From Kutzneria viridogrisea (GTDB lineage: Bacteria > Actinomycetota > Actinomycetes > Mycobacteriales > Pseudonocardiaceae), in NCBI GenBank assembly GCA_014138725.1, contig JACJID010000002.1, positions 1,750,001 through 1,814,000 of the forward strand: DNA of 64,000 nt, given 5' to 3'. Positions within the stretch are counted from its first letter, which is position 1. Each line of letters opens with the position of its first letter. Positions 40,128 through 48,617 of the stretch are shown one piece after another. Both the position numbers and the translations under genes were made by a program. The notes below the pieces were generated by a model that had not been told where the DNA came from, searched no databases, and saw only the letters and a program-made list of their open reading frames with translations.

Positions 40128-41612
40128 TCAGACGGCGACTGGTTCGCGCACGCGTTGTGCACGCCAGAGCAGCAGCCCGGCGACCAGGCCACCGGCGAGC
40201 ACCGCGCCCGCACCCAGCAGTTGGGCCGTGGCCAGTGACTCGGCGAACCCCGAGCGGACCTGGTTGACCAGCTCCGGGTGACCGCCCACCTCGGACAGCG
40301 CCGTGGGCAGGGACCGCGCCGCGTCGGGACTCAGCCCGCTGGGCAGCGCGGCGCCGAACCACCCGGCCAGTGCGGCGCCGAGCACGGCCACCCCGAGCCC
40401 GTCACCGATCTGCCCGAGCATGCCGCTGACCCCGGACACCGTGCCCGCCCGCTCCACCGGGATCGCGCCCATCAGCGCGTTCACCGCGACCGGGCCCGCG
40501 AGCCCGAAGCCCGCGCCCAGCAGCAGGACGCCGACGAACACCGGGGCGTAGCCGCTGCCGGAGGTCAACGCGATCACGGCGATGCCCACGGCGCCCACGG
40601 TCATGCCCGCGACCAGGGCCAGCGGGGTGCCGAGCCGGCGCAGCAACGGGGCGTTGAACCAGGTGCTCACCACGACCATGGCCACCGAGGTCGGCGCCAC
40701 CCGCAGCCCGGCCTCGATCGGCTCGTAGCGCAGCACGAACTGGAGGTACATGGTCAGCAGGAAGATCGAACCGGCGATGCCGAACTGACCGAGCACCATG
40801 CCGGACACGGCCCCGGTGAACCGCCGGTTGGTGAACAGGCGCACGTCCAGCATCGGGTTGGGGGCGCGGCGCTCCCACCAGGCGAACACGCCGAGCACGA
40901 CCAGCCCCAGTGCCGCCGAGCCCAGCACGACCGTCGAGCCCCAGCCGTGCTCGGGGATGGAGATCACCGCGAAGACCAGGGACACCACGGCGACCGTGGA
41001 GAGCGCGGCACCGAGCACGTCCACCCTGCCGCCAGCGGGGTCGCGCGATTCGGGCACCAGCAACGCCACCGCCACGAAGGCGAGTACGGCCACCGGCAGG
41101 TTGATCAGGAACACCGATCCCCACCAGAAGTGCTGCAACAGCAGGCCGCCCAGCACCGGCCCGGCGGCGATGCCCACCGAGAGCGCGGCCGTCCAGATGC
41201 TGATCGCCCTGGGCCGCTCCTCGTCGTCGAAGACCCGCACCACCACGGCCAGCGTGCCGGGCATCAGGAACGCGCCGCCCACGCCCATGAACGCCCGCGC
41301 GCCGATCAGCATGCCGGTGGAGACCGAGAACGCGGCGAACAGCGAGCCGATGCCGAACACGGCCAGCCCGAACAGCACGGAGCGCTTGCGCCCGAACCGG
41401 TCGGCCAGGCTGCCCGCGGCCACCAGCAGACCGGCCAGGGTCAGCACGTAGGCGTTGATCATCCACTGGATGTCCGAGGTACCCGCGCCCAGCTTGGCGA
41501 TCAGCGAGGGCACGGCCACGTTGAGCACGGTGTTGTCGATCACCACCACGAGCAGCGCCAGGCACAGCACGCCCATGATCAGCCATCGGCGCGGATGTCG
41601 TTCGGCTTGCAC
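40128..41612 (-). CDS. MFS drug exporter, DHA2 (EmrB/QacA) family, 14 spans
   Basis: About 494 residues from GTG 41612 behind AGGGGGGAA; an upstream GTG at 41642 lacks this site. Motif D1 LALLVVVIDNTVLNVAVPSL, motif A GSLADRFGRKRSVLFGLAVF, and motif C AALSVGIAAGPVLGGLLLQH (antiporter type) are all clear; fourteen hydrophobic segments. Such proton antiporters export drugs and secondary metabolites. It lies at the end of a run of three glycosyltransferases on the same strand with 63 bp between, so it may export a glycosylated product or a macrolide-like drug after modification. Substrate is inference. Confidence 0.93.
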   Translation of the reverse strand: MQAERHPRRWLIMGVLCLALLVVVIDNTVLNVAVPSLIAKLGAGTSDIQWMINAYVLTLAGLLVAAGSLADRFGRKRSVLFGLAVFGIGSLFAAFSVSTGMLIGARAFMGVGGAFLMPGTLAVVVRVFDDEERPRAISIWTAALSVGIAAGPVLGGLLLQHFWWGSVFLINLPVAVLAFVAVALLVPESRDPAGGRVDVLGAALSTVAVVSLVFAVISIPEHGWGSTVVLGSAALGLVVLGVFAWWERRAPNPMLDVRLFTNRRFTGAVSGMVLGQFGIAGSIFLLTMYLQFVLRYEPIEAGLRVAPTSVAMVVVSTWFNAPLLRRLGTPLALVAGMTVGAVGIAVIALTSGSGYAPVFVGVLLLGAGFGLAGPVAVNALMGAIPVERAGTVSGVSGMLGQIGDGLGVAVLGAALAGWFGAALPSGLSPDAARSLPTALSEVGGHPELVNQVRSGFAESLATAQLLGAGAVLAGGLVAGLLLWRAQRVREPVAV

Positions 41613-41675
41613 CAGGTTCCCCCCTGTCGACGTACTGTCCACGGTAGGTGCACCGCACCGTGGAATACCACCCGT

Positions 41676-42794
41676 TTAGCCTCTGGCGGACGTCAGCTCG
41701 GCGAGTCCGCGCACGACCTGCGCGGGGCTGGGCATGGCGTGCAGCCGGTCCCGCATCAGCCGCGCCGCGTTGCGCATGTCCACATCGGACAGCAGCCGGT
41801 TGAGCAGTTCCGCGGACAGGTCGGCGGGCGCCACCTGGAGCCCGGTCCCCGTCCGCCGCACGACCTCGGCGTTGAGGAACTGGTCGGCACCGTGTGGCAG
41901 GACCAGTTGCGGCACACCGGAATCGGCGGTGGTCATGGTCGTGCCCGCGCCGCCGTGGTGGATCGCCGCGTCGCACTGGGCGAGCAGCAGGCCCAGCGGC
42001 AGGTAGCCAACCGGGCGCACGTTGGCGGGCAGTTCACCGAGCGTGGCGTAGTCGATGTCGCCCAGTGCCAGCACGAACTCGGCGTCGACCTCCCCCGCTG
42101 CGGCCAGGAACGGTTGCAGCGCACCGAGTCCGGCCATCATCGGCAGCACGGTGCCCAGCGTGACGGCCACCCGTCGGCGGCGGGTCGGCGCGAGCAGCCA
42201 GTCCGGCACCAGCCCACCGCCGTTGTACGGCACGTACCGCATGGGCCAGGTGTCCTGCCCGGATGGGTGCACCTCCGGCGGGGTGACGCTCAGCGTGAGA
42301 CTGGTCTCCGGCGGGCTGTGCACGCCGTGCTTGTCGTAGTGGACGGCCAGTTCGCGGGACATCACCGGGAACGCCTGCGCGAACCCGTCGTCCAGCTGGG
42401 CGAAGCTCAGGTTGTGGCAGACCGCGGGCACGCCGAGCTTCGCCGCGAGCAGCGGGCCCGCGGCCTGGAGCGGGCTGTGCACGACGAGGTCTGGACGCCA
42501 CTGCTCGCCAACGGCGACCACGGCGTCCAGCACCGGCTCGGAGACCTTGGCAAACAGGCGCAGCACCCCCTCGACGGTGCCGTCCTGGGCCAGCGCGAGG
42601 TTCTCGACGAACACCTGCCCGAAGTCGAAGCCGGGCGCGGCGTCGGCCACGGGCAGCCCGGCCCCGACCACGGCCCCGGTGTTGCCGGCCATGGCGTAGA
42701 GCACGTCATGGCCGGCCGCCTTCACCGCCTGGGCGAACGAGAGGGTGGGGAACACGTGGCCCGTTCCGGGCGAGGTGGTGACCAGGACTCTCAT
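41676..42794 (-). CDS. GT-B glycosyltransferase, antibiotic/macrolide type (paralogue 1)
   Basis: 372 residues. The N-terminus MRVLVTTSPGTGHVFPTLSF and the nucleotide-sugar-binding signature AIHHGGAGTTMTTADSGVPQ followed by LVLPHGADQF define the GT1-like family that glycosylates natural products; VAVTLGTVLP precedes the second Rossmann domain. It is the last of three tandem paralogues (43962, 42816, 41676), 21 bp after the previous gene. Similarity to the others is high around WLL...R.RVAVTLGTV and LGELPANVRPV. No sugar-biosynthesis or P450-like activator genes are in the cluster. Acceptor and donor are unknown; the aromatic polyketide 8 kb away is one candidate. Confidence 0.9.
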   Translation of the reverse strand: MRVLVTTSPGTGHVFPTLSFAQAVKAAGHDVLYAMAGNTGAVVGAGLPVADAAPGFDFGQVFVENLALAQDGTVEGVLRLFAKVSEPVLDAVVAVGEQWRPDLVVHSPLQAAGPLLAAKLGVPAVCHNLSFAQLDDGFAQAFPVMSRELAVHYDKHGVHSPPETSLTLSVTPPEVHPSGQDTWPMRYVPYNGGGLVPDWLLAPTRRRRVAVTLGTVLPMMAGLGALQPFLAAAGEVDAEFVLALGDIDYATLGELPANVRPVGYLPLGLLLAQCDAAIHHGGAGTTMTTADSGVPQLVLPHGADQFLNAEVVRRTGTGLQVAPADLSAELLNRLLSDVDMRNAARLMRDRLHAMPSPAQVVRGLAELTSARG

Positions 42795-42815
42795 TCACCC
42801 CATTTAACTCTCTAA

Positions 42816-43958
42816 CTAAGAGTTCTGTCCAGCGAGCTTTTCCAGCCTGCCCACGACCTCGGCCGGGGTGGGCATCGAGCGGATCTCCGCACGCACCTCG
42901 GCGGCGGCCGCCCGCAGTGAGTCCTCGACCAGCACCCGGTTGATCAGCTCGGCGTCCACCTCCTCGTCGGTGGCGGACAGGCCGACCCCGCGCTTGACCA
43001 TGGCGGCGGCGTTCATCGGGTGGTCGGCGCCCTGCGGCACCACCAGCTGCGGGATGCCCGACTCCAGCGCGGTCATCGCCGTGCCCGCACCACCGTGGTG
43101 GATCACCGCGGTGCTGGACTCCAGCAGGGCGTTGAGCGGCACCCAGTCCACCACCCGCACGTTGGACGGCAACTCACCCAGCGCGGACAGGTCGGTACGG
43201 CCCACCGCGAGCACGAACTCGGCGTCCACCTGCGGCGCGGCGGCCAGCACGTTGCCCACCGGCCCGAGCCCGGTCAGCTCCGGCACCACGGTGCCCAGGG
43301 TGACCGCGATCCTGGGCCGTCCCGCGTCGCGCAGCAGCCAGTCCGGCACCTGACCGCCACCGTTGAACGGCACGTAGCGCATCAGCCAGCCGCCCTCGCG
43401 CGCGCCCATGCTCGGCGGCCCCACCTCGATGCCCGCGGCGGGCACCGGTACCTCGTCCACCCCGTGCCGCTGGAAGCTGGGCAGCTGCGCCCTGTGGAAG
43501 TCGCCCACCCGCACGATCTCGTGCACGATGCCGATGCCCAGCGACACGGCGGGCACCCCGGCCCGTGCCGCGGCCACCCCGCCGATGGCCTGCATGCCCT
43601 CGTGCACGACCAGGTCGGGGCGCCAGTCCAGCGCGGCGCCCACCAGGCCGTCCACGGTGAGGTCGGCGAGCCTGGCGAACATGTGCGCCACCGGGTGCTC
43701 GCTGAGGTCGCCCTCGAAGGCACCGGGCTTGAGCGTGCTGCGGTAGGACTCGCCCGGCTGCGGGTTGGCGGAGAGCACCGCGCGCATGTCCACGCCCGGC
43801 GCGGCGTCCACGTGCTGCAACCCGCTGCGCTTGACCGACTCCAGGTCGCCGCCCACCACGTACAGCACCTCGTGCCCGGCCGCCCGCAGCGCCCAGCCGA
43901 GGGAGATCATCGGGAACGTGTGGCCGGCACCGCCGACACTCGTGATCAGTACCCGCAT
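42816..43958 (-). CDS. GT-B glycosyltransferase, antibiotic type (paralogue 2)
   Basis: 380 residues, ATG 43958, three bases after the preceding gene, so operonic. N-terminus MRVLITSVGGAGHTFPMISL; the donor-site signature is VIHHGGAGTAMTALESGIPQ then LVVPQGADHPMNAAAM. IAVTLGTVVPELTGLGPVGN parallels its neighbours. Divergence between the three paralogues is substantial in the N-terminal acceptor domain, which suggests different acceptor positions rather than redundancy; this reading is inference. C-terminus ends RLEKLAGQNS. Confidence 0.9.
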   Translation of the reverse strand: MRVLITSVGGAGHTFPMISLGWALRAAGHEVLYVVGGDLESVKRSGLQHVDAAPGVDMRAVLSANPQPGESYRSTLKPGAFEGDLSEHPVAHMFARLADLTVDGLVGAALDWRPDLVVHEGMQAIGGVAAARAGVPAVSLGIGIVHEIVRVGDFHRAQLPSFQRHGVDEVPVPAAGIEVGPPSMGAREGGWLMRYVPFNGGGQVPDWLLRDAGRPRIAVTLGTVVPELTGLGPVGNVLAAAPQVDAEFVLAVGRTDLSALGELPSNVRVVDWVPLNALLESSTAVIHHGGAGTAMTALESGIPQLVVPQGADHPMNAAAMVKRGVGLSATDEEVDAELINRVLVEDSLRAAAAEVRAEIRSMPTPAEVVGRLEKLAGQNS

Positions 43959-43961
43959 GGC

Positions 43962-45134
43962 TCAGCCCACCAGTCCTTCCAGTCGCGCGACCACGTCAGC
44001 GGGCGAGGGCATGCCCGCGATCTCCGCCTTCACCTGTGCGACGGCGGAGTGGATCGACTCGTCGGTCAGCACCCGCCGCACGTCCTCGGCCGTCACCGGC
44101 GCGATGTCGGTGTCGATCTCCAGCCCCACCCCGCGCTTGGCCACCGCCCGCGAGTTGAAGAACTGGTCCGCGCCCTGCGGCACCAGGATCTGCGGCACGC
44201 CGGCGGCCAGCGAGGCCATGGTGCTGCCGCTGCCCCCGTGGTGGATGGCCGCGGCGGAGGTGGCCAGCAGCGCGCTCAGCGGCACCCAGCCGATCGGGCG
44301 CACGTTCGCGGGCAGCTCGCCAAGGGCGGCCGGGTCGGCCGTGCCGAGCGCGAGCACGAACTCGGCGTCCACCTGCGCGGCCACGTCGGCAACCCACTGC
44401 AGCGGTCCGAGGCCGACCCAGGTGGGCAGCACGGTGCCCAGCGTCACGACGATGCGCGGCCGCTCCGGCTTGTGCAGCAACCAGTCCGGCAGCACGGCGC
44501 CGCCGTGGAAGGGCACGTGGCGCACCTGCCAGCCCGGGTCGCCGATGCGCATGCTGGGCGGCGCCACGTTGAGCAGCTCGTAACGCTGCGGGAAGCCCTC
44601 GACCCCGTGCCTGCGGTAGGCCGGGGCCAGCGCCTCGGCCAGCGCTAGGGCGCCCGACTTGACGCTGGCCAGCCCGAAGGCGTGCTCCACCGTCGGCACG
44701 CCCAGCTTGGCGGCGACCAGCGGGCCCACGCCCTGCAACGGGCTGTGCACCACCAGGTCCGGCCGCCAGGACAGGGCCAGCTCCACGGTGTTGTCCACCA
44801 TGGCGTCGGAGATCGGCCCGAACAGCTGGTTGGCGAAGGTGTCGGTGGGATCGGCGGCCTTGGCCTGCGCCCGGCGCTCGGCCATCATCTGCGCCCGGTC
44901 CTTGCCCTTGTACCGCTCATCCTGTTGCAGGGACTCGAAGGCGGCGCCGATCTGCTCCGGGCTGGCCACCTGCACGACCTGCAACCCCGCCGCCACCAGC
45001 GCGGGGACCTCCTCCTCGGTGCGCCCGGCCAGCGCCAGCAGCACCTCGTGCCCGGCCGCGCGCAGCGCCCAGGCCGTGGAGACCAGCGGGAGCATGTGCC
45101 CGTAGCCGGGCGACATCGTGAACAGGACTCTCAT
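43962..45134 (-). CDS. GT-B glycosyltransferase, antibiotic type (paralogue 3, first in operon)
   Basis: 390 residues from ATG 45134 (GGGGGG upstream), supported by the shared N-terminus MRVLFTMSPGYGHMLPLVST. The donor-binding signature is IHHGGSGSTMASLAAGVPQI then LVPQGADQFFNSRAVAKRGV. An insertion near residues 75-105 (ESLQQDERYKGKDRAQMMAE) is absent in the other two. First gene of a probable four-gene operon ending with the MFS exporter. Upstream lie a duplicated 17-mer and a long-stem inverted repeat that may regulate it. Confidence 0.9.
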   Translation of the reverse strand: MRVLFTMSPGYGHMLPLVSTAWALRAAGHEVLLALAGRTEEEVPALVAAGLQVVQVASPEQIGAAFESLQQDERYKGKDRAQMMAERRAQAKAADPTDTFANQLFGPISDAMVDNTVELALSWRPDLVVHSPLQGVGPLVAAKLGVPTVEHAFGLASVKSGALALAEALAPAYRRHGVEGFPQRYELLNVAPPSMRIGDPGWQVRHVPFHGGAVLPDWLLHKPERPRIVVTLGTVLPTWVGLGPLQWVADVAAQVDAEFVLALGTADPAALGELPANVRPIGWVPLSALLATSAAAIHHGGSGSTMASLAAGVPQILVPQGADQFFNSRAVAKRGVGLEIDTDIAPVTAEDVRRVLTDESIHSAVAQVKAEIAGMPSPADVVARLEGLVG

Positions 45135-45202
45135 CAACAGCCCCCCAGGGAAAACGATGGGATTTCCCCACAATTTAGCGAGCAAGCGAAGGGCCGTGCA
45201 AG

Positions 45203-45290
45203 TGAGATGGGGGCCACAGCAGGGCTGAGATGGGGGACACAGAAAGGCGACCCGCTCAACCAGCCTGGGGGTCACTGGGAGCGGGTCGCC
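45203..45290. promoter_or_regulatory. Duplicated 17-mer and 12-bp inverted repeat upstream of the glycosyltransferase operon
   Basis: TGAGATGGGGG(C/A)CACAG occurs at 45203-45219 and 45226-45242 (one mismatch, 23 bp apart). GGCGACCCGCTC (45246-45257) pairs with GAGCGGGTCGCC (45279-45290). They lie between the divergent glycosyltransferase and zinc-finger-like genes. Confidence 0.45.
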
Positions 45291-45397
45291 ACATCCATCT
45301 TAGGCATCCAAGTGCCGATCCGTCCCGTGTTCGACGCAGATCACTCGAAAAAATCTTGACGATCGGGCCTCTAACGGGTGAACGAGGGGGCAAAAGA

Positions 45398-45778
45398 GTG
45401 AAAAACGGCCTACTCGACTGTGGCTGCTCGCCCGAACGGCCGATGTGTGATCGGTGTGCGGGGCGGCCTCCCCGTTGGACGGCGCCCGCACGAGTGAGCT
45501 CCACCGAGCACAGCCCAGTAAGGCCCGAGGCGTCACCCGACCGGGGACGCTCGCGAAAGCCTGTGGCACGGGAGATGCCGATGACTGAACCCCGTTGGTG
45601 GGTGGACTGCCACGACCCGTTCGGACGTGACCGCGCGATGACGGTCCTCGTCGAGCACGGCAGGGTGCTGCTGGTCTCGCCGCCGGGCGAGTCTGCGGTC
45701 CTGTCGGTGCAGCAGACACGCCGGCTGCACCTGGCACTGGACCAAGCGGCGAGCAGCGCCGGAGGCCCCACGGGATGA
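45398..45778 (+). CDS. Small hypothetical protein with a CxC...CxxC cysteine cluster
   Basis: About 126 residues from GTG 45398, which has GAGGGGG at good spacing. The N-terminus [20 protein letters not shown] has four cysteines in a zinc-knuckle-like spacing. A low-complexity middle leads to a compact end ([40 protein letters not shown]). A shorter start at 45581 with GGGAG would delete the cysteine cluster; I prefer the long form because of the better ribosome-binding site. It overlaps the next gene (ATGA) and is co-translated with it. Function unknown. Confidence 0.55.
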   Translation: MKNGLLDCGCSPERPMCDRCAGRPPRWTAPARVSSTEHSPVRPEASPDRGRSRKPVAREMPMTEPRWWVDCHDPFGRDRAMTVLVEHGRVLLVSPPGESAVLSVQQTRRLHLALDQAASSAGGPTG

Positions 45779-46608
45779 CCACGCCCGACGACGTGTTGCG
45801 GCACGCGGTGCTGCGCAGGCTGGACCTGCTCGACGAGGTGGCCGCCACCGGGGACACGGGCGCGCTGCTGCCGCTGGCCCGCTCCGAGATGCACCGGCTG
45901 GCCGACGGCTGGCGGCTGCTGCTGGAGGTGCACCGGCCCGAGGAGGACGGCCGCTGCAAGGCCTGCCCCGGCGGCAGGCTGCGCAAGCGGCGCTGGCCCT
46001 GCCAGGTCTGGCTGATGGCGCACCGGCACCTGATCGGCGGTGGCGAGGAACCGCGCAAGCGGAGCCGGGGCCTGGCCGCGCTGCTGCGATTCGGCCGCGG
46101 TCGCGGCGGGCGGCACTCCGAGCAGGCGCAGGCGCAGACCCCGGCGCGGCCCCCCGAGCAGACCCCGGCGGAGACCTCGCTGGGGGGCGTGCGCGCGGTA
46201 CGCGCCCCACGACTGCCCGCGATCGCGCCGCCGCCCTCGCCCGCCGAGATGACCATGCGGTTGCCCGCGCTGCCCGCGGCCCCGGAACCACCGATGATCA
46301 GCACGCAGCGCCGCCCGGAGCTGAGCCAGGCCCCGGTGCCGGACGACCCGGCGTGGCCGTCCGGCTCACCGCTGGCCGACCTGCCCCCCGCACCGGCGAT
46401 GGCCAGCGTGGACCCGCTGACCGGGTTCGGCGGCACGCTGTCGGTGGCCCAGCAGCCGGTCGCGGCCCAGGCAGTGGCGGCACAGCCGGTGGCGGCGCCC
46501 GAGCCGGAACCGCAGGGCAGGCACGAGCTGGTCGCCCAGGACGAGGAGTCCCAGGAACTGCGCTCGATGCTGGAGCAGTACTGGAAGGAGTCGCCCGCCG
46601 CGCAGTGA
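45775..46608 (+). CDS. Hypothetical protein with N-terminal cysteine motif and long Pro/Ala tail
   Basis: 277 residues, coupled to the upstream gene by a 4-nt overlap. Ordered N-terminal domain (1-90): [40 protein letters not shown] and then [20 protein letters not shown] with three cysteines. Residues 95-240 are Pro/Ala-rich and probably disordered; a short acidic helix ([18 protein letters not shown]) ends it. The layout suggests a scaffold or tether. It precedes the ABC pair at 46704 by 95 bp. I do not recognise the family. Confidence 0.75.
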   Translation: MTTPDDVLRHAVLRRLDLLDEVAATGDTGALLPLARSEMHRLADGWRLLLEVHRPEEDGRCKACPGGRLRKRRWPCQVWLMAHRHLIGGGEEPRKRSRGLAALLRFGRGRGGRHSEQAQAQTPARPPEQTPAETSLGGVRAVRAPRLPAIAPPPSPAEMTMRLPALPAAPEPPMISTQRRPELSQAPVPDDPAWPSGSPLADLPPAPAMASVDPLTGFGGTLSVAQQPVAAQAVAAQPVAAPEPEPQGRHELVAQDEESQELRSMLEQYWKESPAAQ

Positions 46609-46703
46609 CCTGGCCGACCCCGGACCGATCCGCCGGGCCACCGCGCTGGCGGTAAGGCAGGATTGGCGGTACCGCACTGCGCTCGCGGGACCGGGGAGGA
46701 CAC

Positions 46704-47702
46704 GTGCACGACGGCAGCGGCCGGATCGTGGTGCAGGGGCTGACCAAGCAGTTCGGCCCCGTCACCGCGGTGAACAACCTGAGCTTCACCGTCGAACCGG
46801 GTTCGGTCACCGGCTTCCTCGGGCCCAACGGGGCGGGCAAGACCACGACCCTGCGCATGCTGCTCGGGCTGGTGACCCCGACCGCGGGCGGCTCCACGAT
46901 CTGCGGGCTGCCGTTCGCCCAGCTGGGCAACCCGGGCCGGGTGGTCGGCGCCGTGCTGGAGGCGCAGGGCTTCCACCCCGGCCGCAGCGCGCGCAACCAC
47001 CTGCGGGTCTACGCCGCCGCGATGGGCGTGCCCGACCAGCGGGCCGACGAGGTGCTGCACCTGGTCGGGCTGGGCCAGGCCGCCAACCGCTCGGCTGGCG
47101 CGTTCTCGCTGGGCATGAAGCAGCGGCTGGCGCTGGCCACCGCGCTGCTGGGCGACCCCCAGGTGCTCGTGCTGGACGAGCCCGCCAACGGCCTGGACCC
47201 CGAGGGAATCGTGTGGCTGCGGGCCTTCCTGCAGTCCTTCGCGCGGAGCGGGCGCACCGTGCTGATCTCCAGCCACCTGCTGGGCGAGGTCGAGCAGATG
47301 GTGGACCAGGTCGTGATCATCAGCCGCGGGCAGACCGCGTACTACGGGCCGCTGGAGACCCTGCGCGCCTCCCAGCAGTCGCGGGTGCTGGTGCAGCCCG
47401 CCGACCCGCAGGCGCTGGTGGCTAAGCTCCAGGAGTCCGGGATCGGGTCGATCGAGTGGACCCAGGACGGGCGGCTGGCCATCTCCGGGGTGGACCGCAA
47501 GGAGGTCGCCGACCTGGCGATGTCCTCCGGCATCGCGCTGTACGACATCCAGCAGGAGGTCATCGACCTCGAACAGCTCTTCTTCCGGCTGACCAGCGGC
47601 CAGTACAGCGGGGCGCCGGTACCGTCACCCACCGGCTACCCGCCGCAGCCACCGGGACCGTCCCCGTGGCAGCCGGGCAACGGCTGGGGAGGGCAGGGCT
47701 GA
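46704..47702 (+). CDS. ABC transporter ATP-binding protein (BcrA-like)
   Basis: 332 residues from GTG 46704 behind GGGGAGGA. Walker A FLGPNGAGKTTTLRMLLGLV, signature AFSLGMKQRLALATALLGDP, Walker B VLVLDEPANGLDPEGIVWLR, H-loop LISSHLLGEVEQ. A Pro-rich tail of about 30 residues follows a C-terminal domain typical of bacitracin-exporter-type subunits. It forms a complex with the permease encoded immediately downstream (stop and start share a base). Such systems expel peptide antibiotics or act in signalling; the substrate is unknown. Confidence 0.94.
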   Translation: MHDGSGRIVVQGLTKQFGPVTAVNNLSFTVEPGSVTGFLGPNGAGKTTTLRMLLGLVTPTAGGSTICGLPFAQLGNPGRVVGAVLEAQGFHPGRSARNHLRVYAAAMGVPDQRADEVLHLVGLGQAANRSAGAFSLGMKQRLALATALLGDPQVLVLDEPANGLDPEGIVWLRAFLQSFARSGRTVLISSHLLGEVEQMVDQVVIISRGQTAYYGPLETLRASQQSRVLVQPADPQALVAKLQESGIGSIEWTQDGRLAISGVDRKEVADLAMSSGIALYDIQQEVIDLEQLFFRLTSGQYSGAPVPSPTGYPPQPPGPSPWQPGNGWGGQG

Positions 47703-48583
47703 TGGGCAGGCTCGTCACCGCGGAGTTCCGCAAGGTGCTCACCACCAACCTCTGGTGGGCGCTGCTGATCCCCACCGCCGTGGTCGCCGTGGTGTGGAGC
47801 TGGGTCGGCAGCCTGCTCACCACCACCGTGGTCGACGCCATGTCGCAGAGCACCGTGCTGCGCCGCTTCGGCGTGGACCTGGGCGAGCAGTCCTGGTCGG
47901 TGCTGTTCTTCGCGCGCACCATCAACATCAGCGCGATCTTCCCGATGATCTTCGGCGCGCTGGCGCTGTCCTCGGAGATCACCCGCCGCACGGTCACCAC
48001 CAGCTACCTGACCGCCCCCAACCGCGGCAGCCTGCTGGGCGCCAAGCTGATCACCTACGCGGCCTGGGGCGCGGCCTACGGCGTGGTCGTGTCCGGCTTC
48101 GCCAGCCTGGGCATCCTGCTCGGCTCGCACCCCCAGCAGCTGCCCGACGCCACCGGCTGGCTGCTCATGGCGTTCGCGGGCGTGCTGTCCTGCCTGCTGT
48201 GGACCCTGCTCGGCGTGGGCGTCGGCGCGCTGCTGGGCAACTCCATCGCCGCCCTGCTGTCCCTGCTGATCTACACCCTGCTGGTGGAGAACCTGATCGG
48301 CCTGTGGCTGCCCCAGCACTGGCCCGGGGTGCTGATCAACGGCTCGGCCGACGGGCTGCCCGGGGTACTGGCCAGCCAGCTGCTCAACGACCAGCTCGAC
48401 ACCGTGCAGCAGATCCGCCTGCTGCCCGACAGCAGCCGCCAGGTCATCACCGACGGCATCCAGGGCCTGGCCGGGGCGCGCGGGGCCTTCGACTGGTGGG
48501 CCAGCGGCCTGATCTTCGCGGGCTGGGCGGCCGTTTTCGTGGTCGCGGGCTGGCTGGTCAGCAGGACCAGGGACATCACCTGA
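47702..48583 (+). CDS. ABC-2 type permease subunit
   Basis: 293 residues starting at ATG 47702 within TGATG. About six membrane spans, e.g. LWWALLIPTAVVAVVWSWVG and the long run LLWTLLGVGVGALLGNSIAA. The extracytoplasmic loop before LSSEITRRTVTTSYLTAPNR and the NISAIFPMIFGALALSSEIT segment are typical of the ABC-2/BcrB group. Partner of the preceding ATPase. A separate exporter gene follows after 34 bp, but its own -10-like TACGTT suggests separate transcription. Confidence 0.9.
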   Translation: MGRLVTAEFRKVLTTNLWWALLIPTAVVAVVWSWVGSLLTTTVVDAMSQSTVLRRFGVDLGEQSWSVLFFARTINISAIFPMIFGALALSSEITRRTVTTSYLTAPNRGSLLGAKLITYAAWGAAYGVVVSGFASLGILLGSHPQQLPDATGWLLMAFAGVLSCLLWTLLGVGVGALLGNSIAALLSLLIYTLLVENLIGLWLPQHWPGVLINGSADGLPGVLASQLLNDQLDTVQQIRLLPDSSRQVITDGIQGLAGARGAFDWWASGLIFAGWAAVFVVAGWLVSRTRDIT

Positions 48584-48617
48584 GCGCGTTGTCAGGGGTG
48601 CGAGCTACGTTGCCTCT

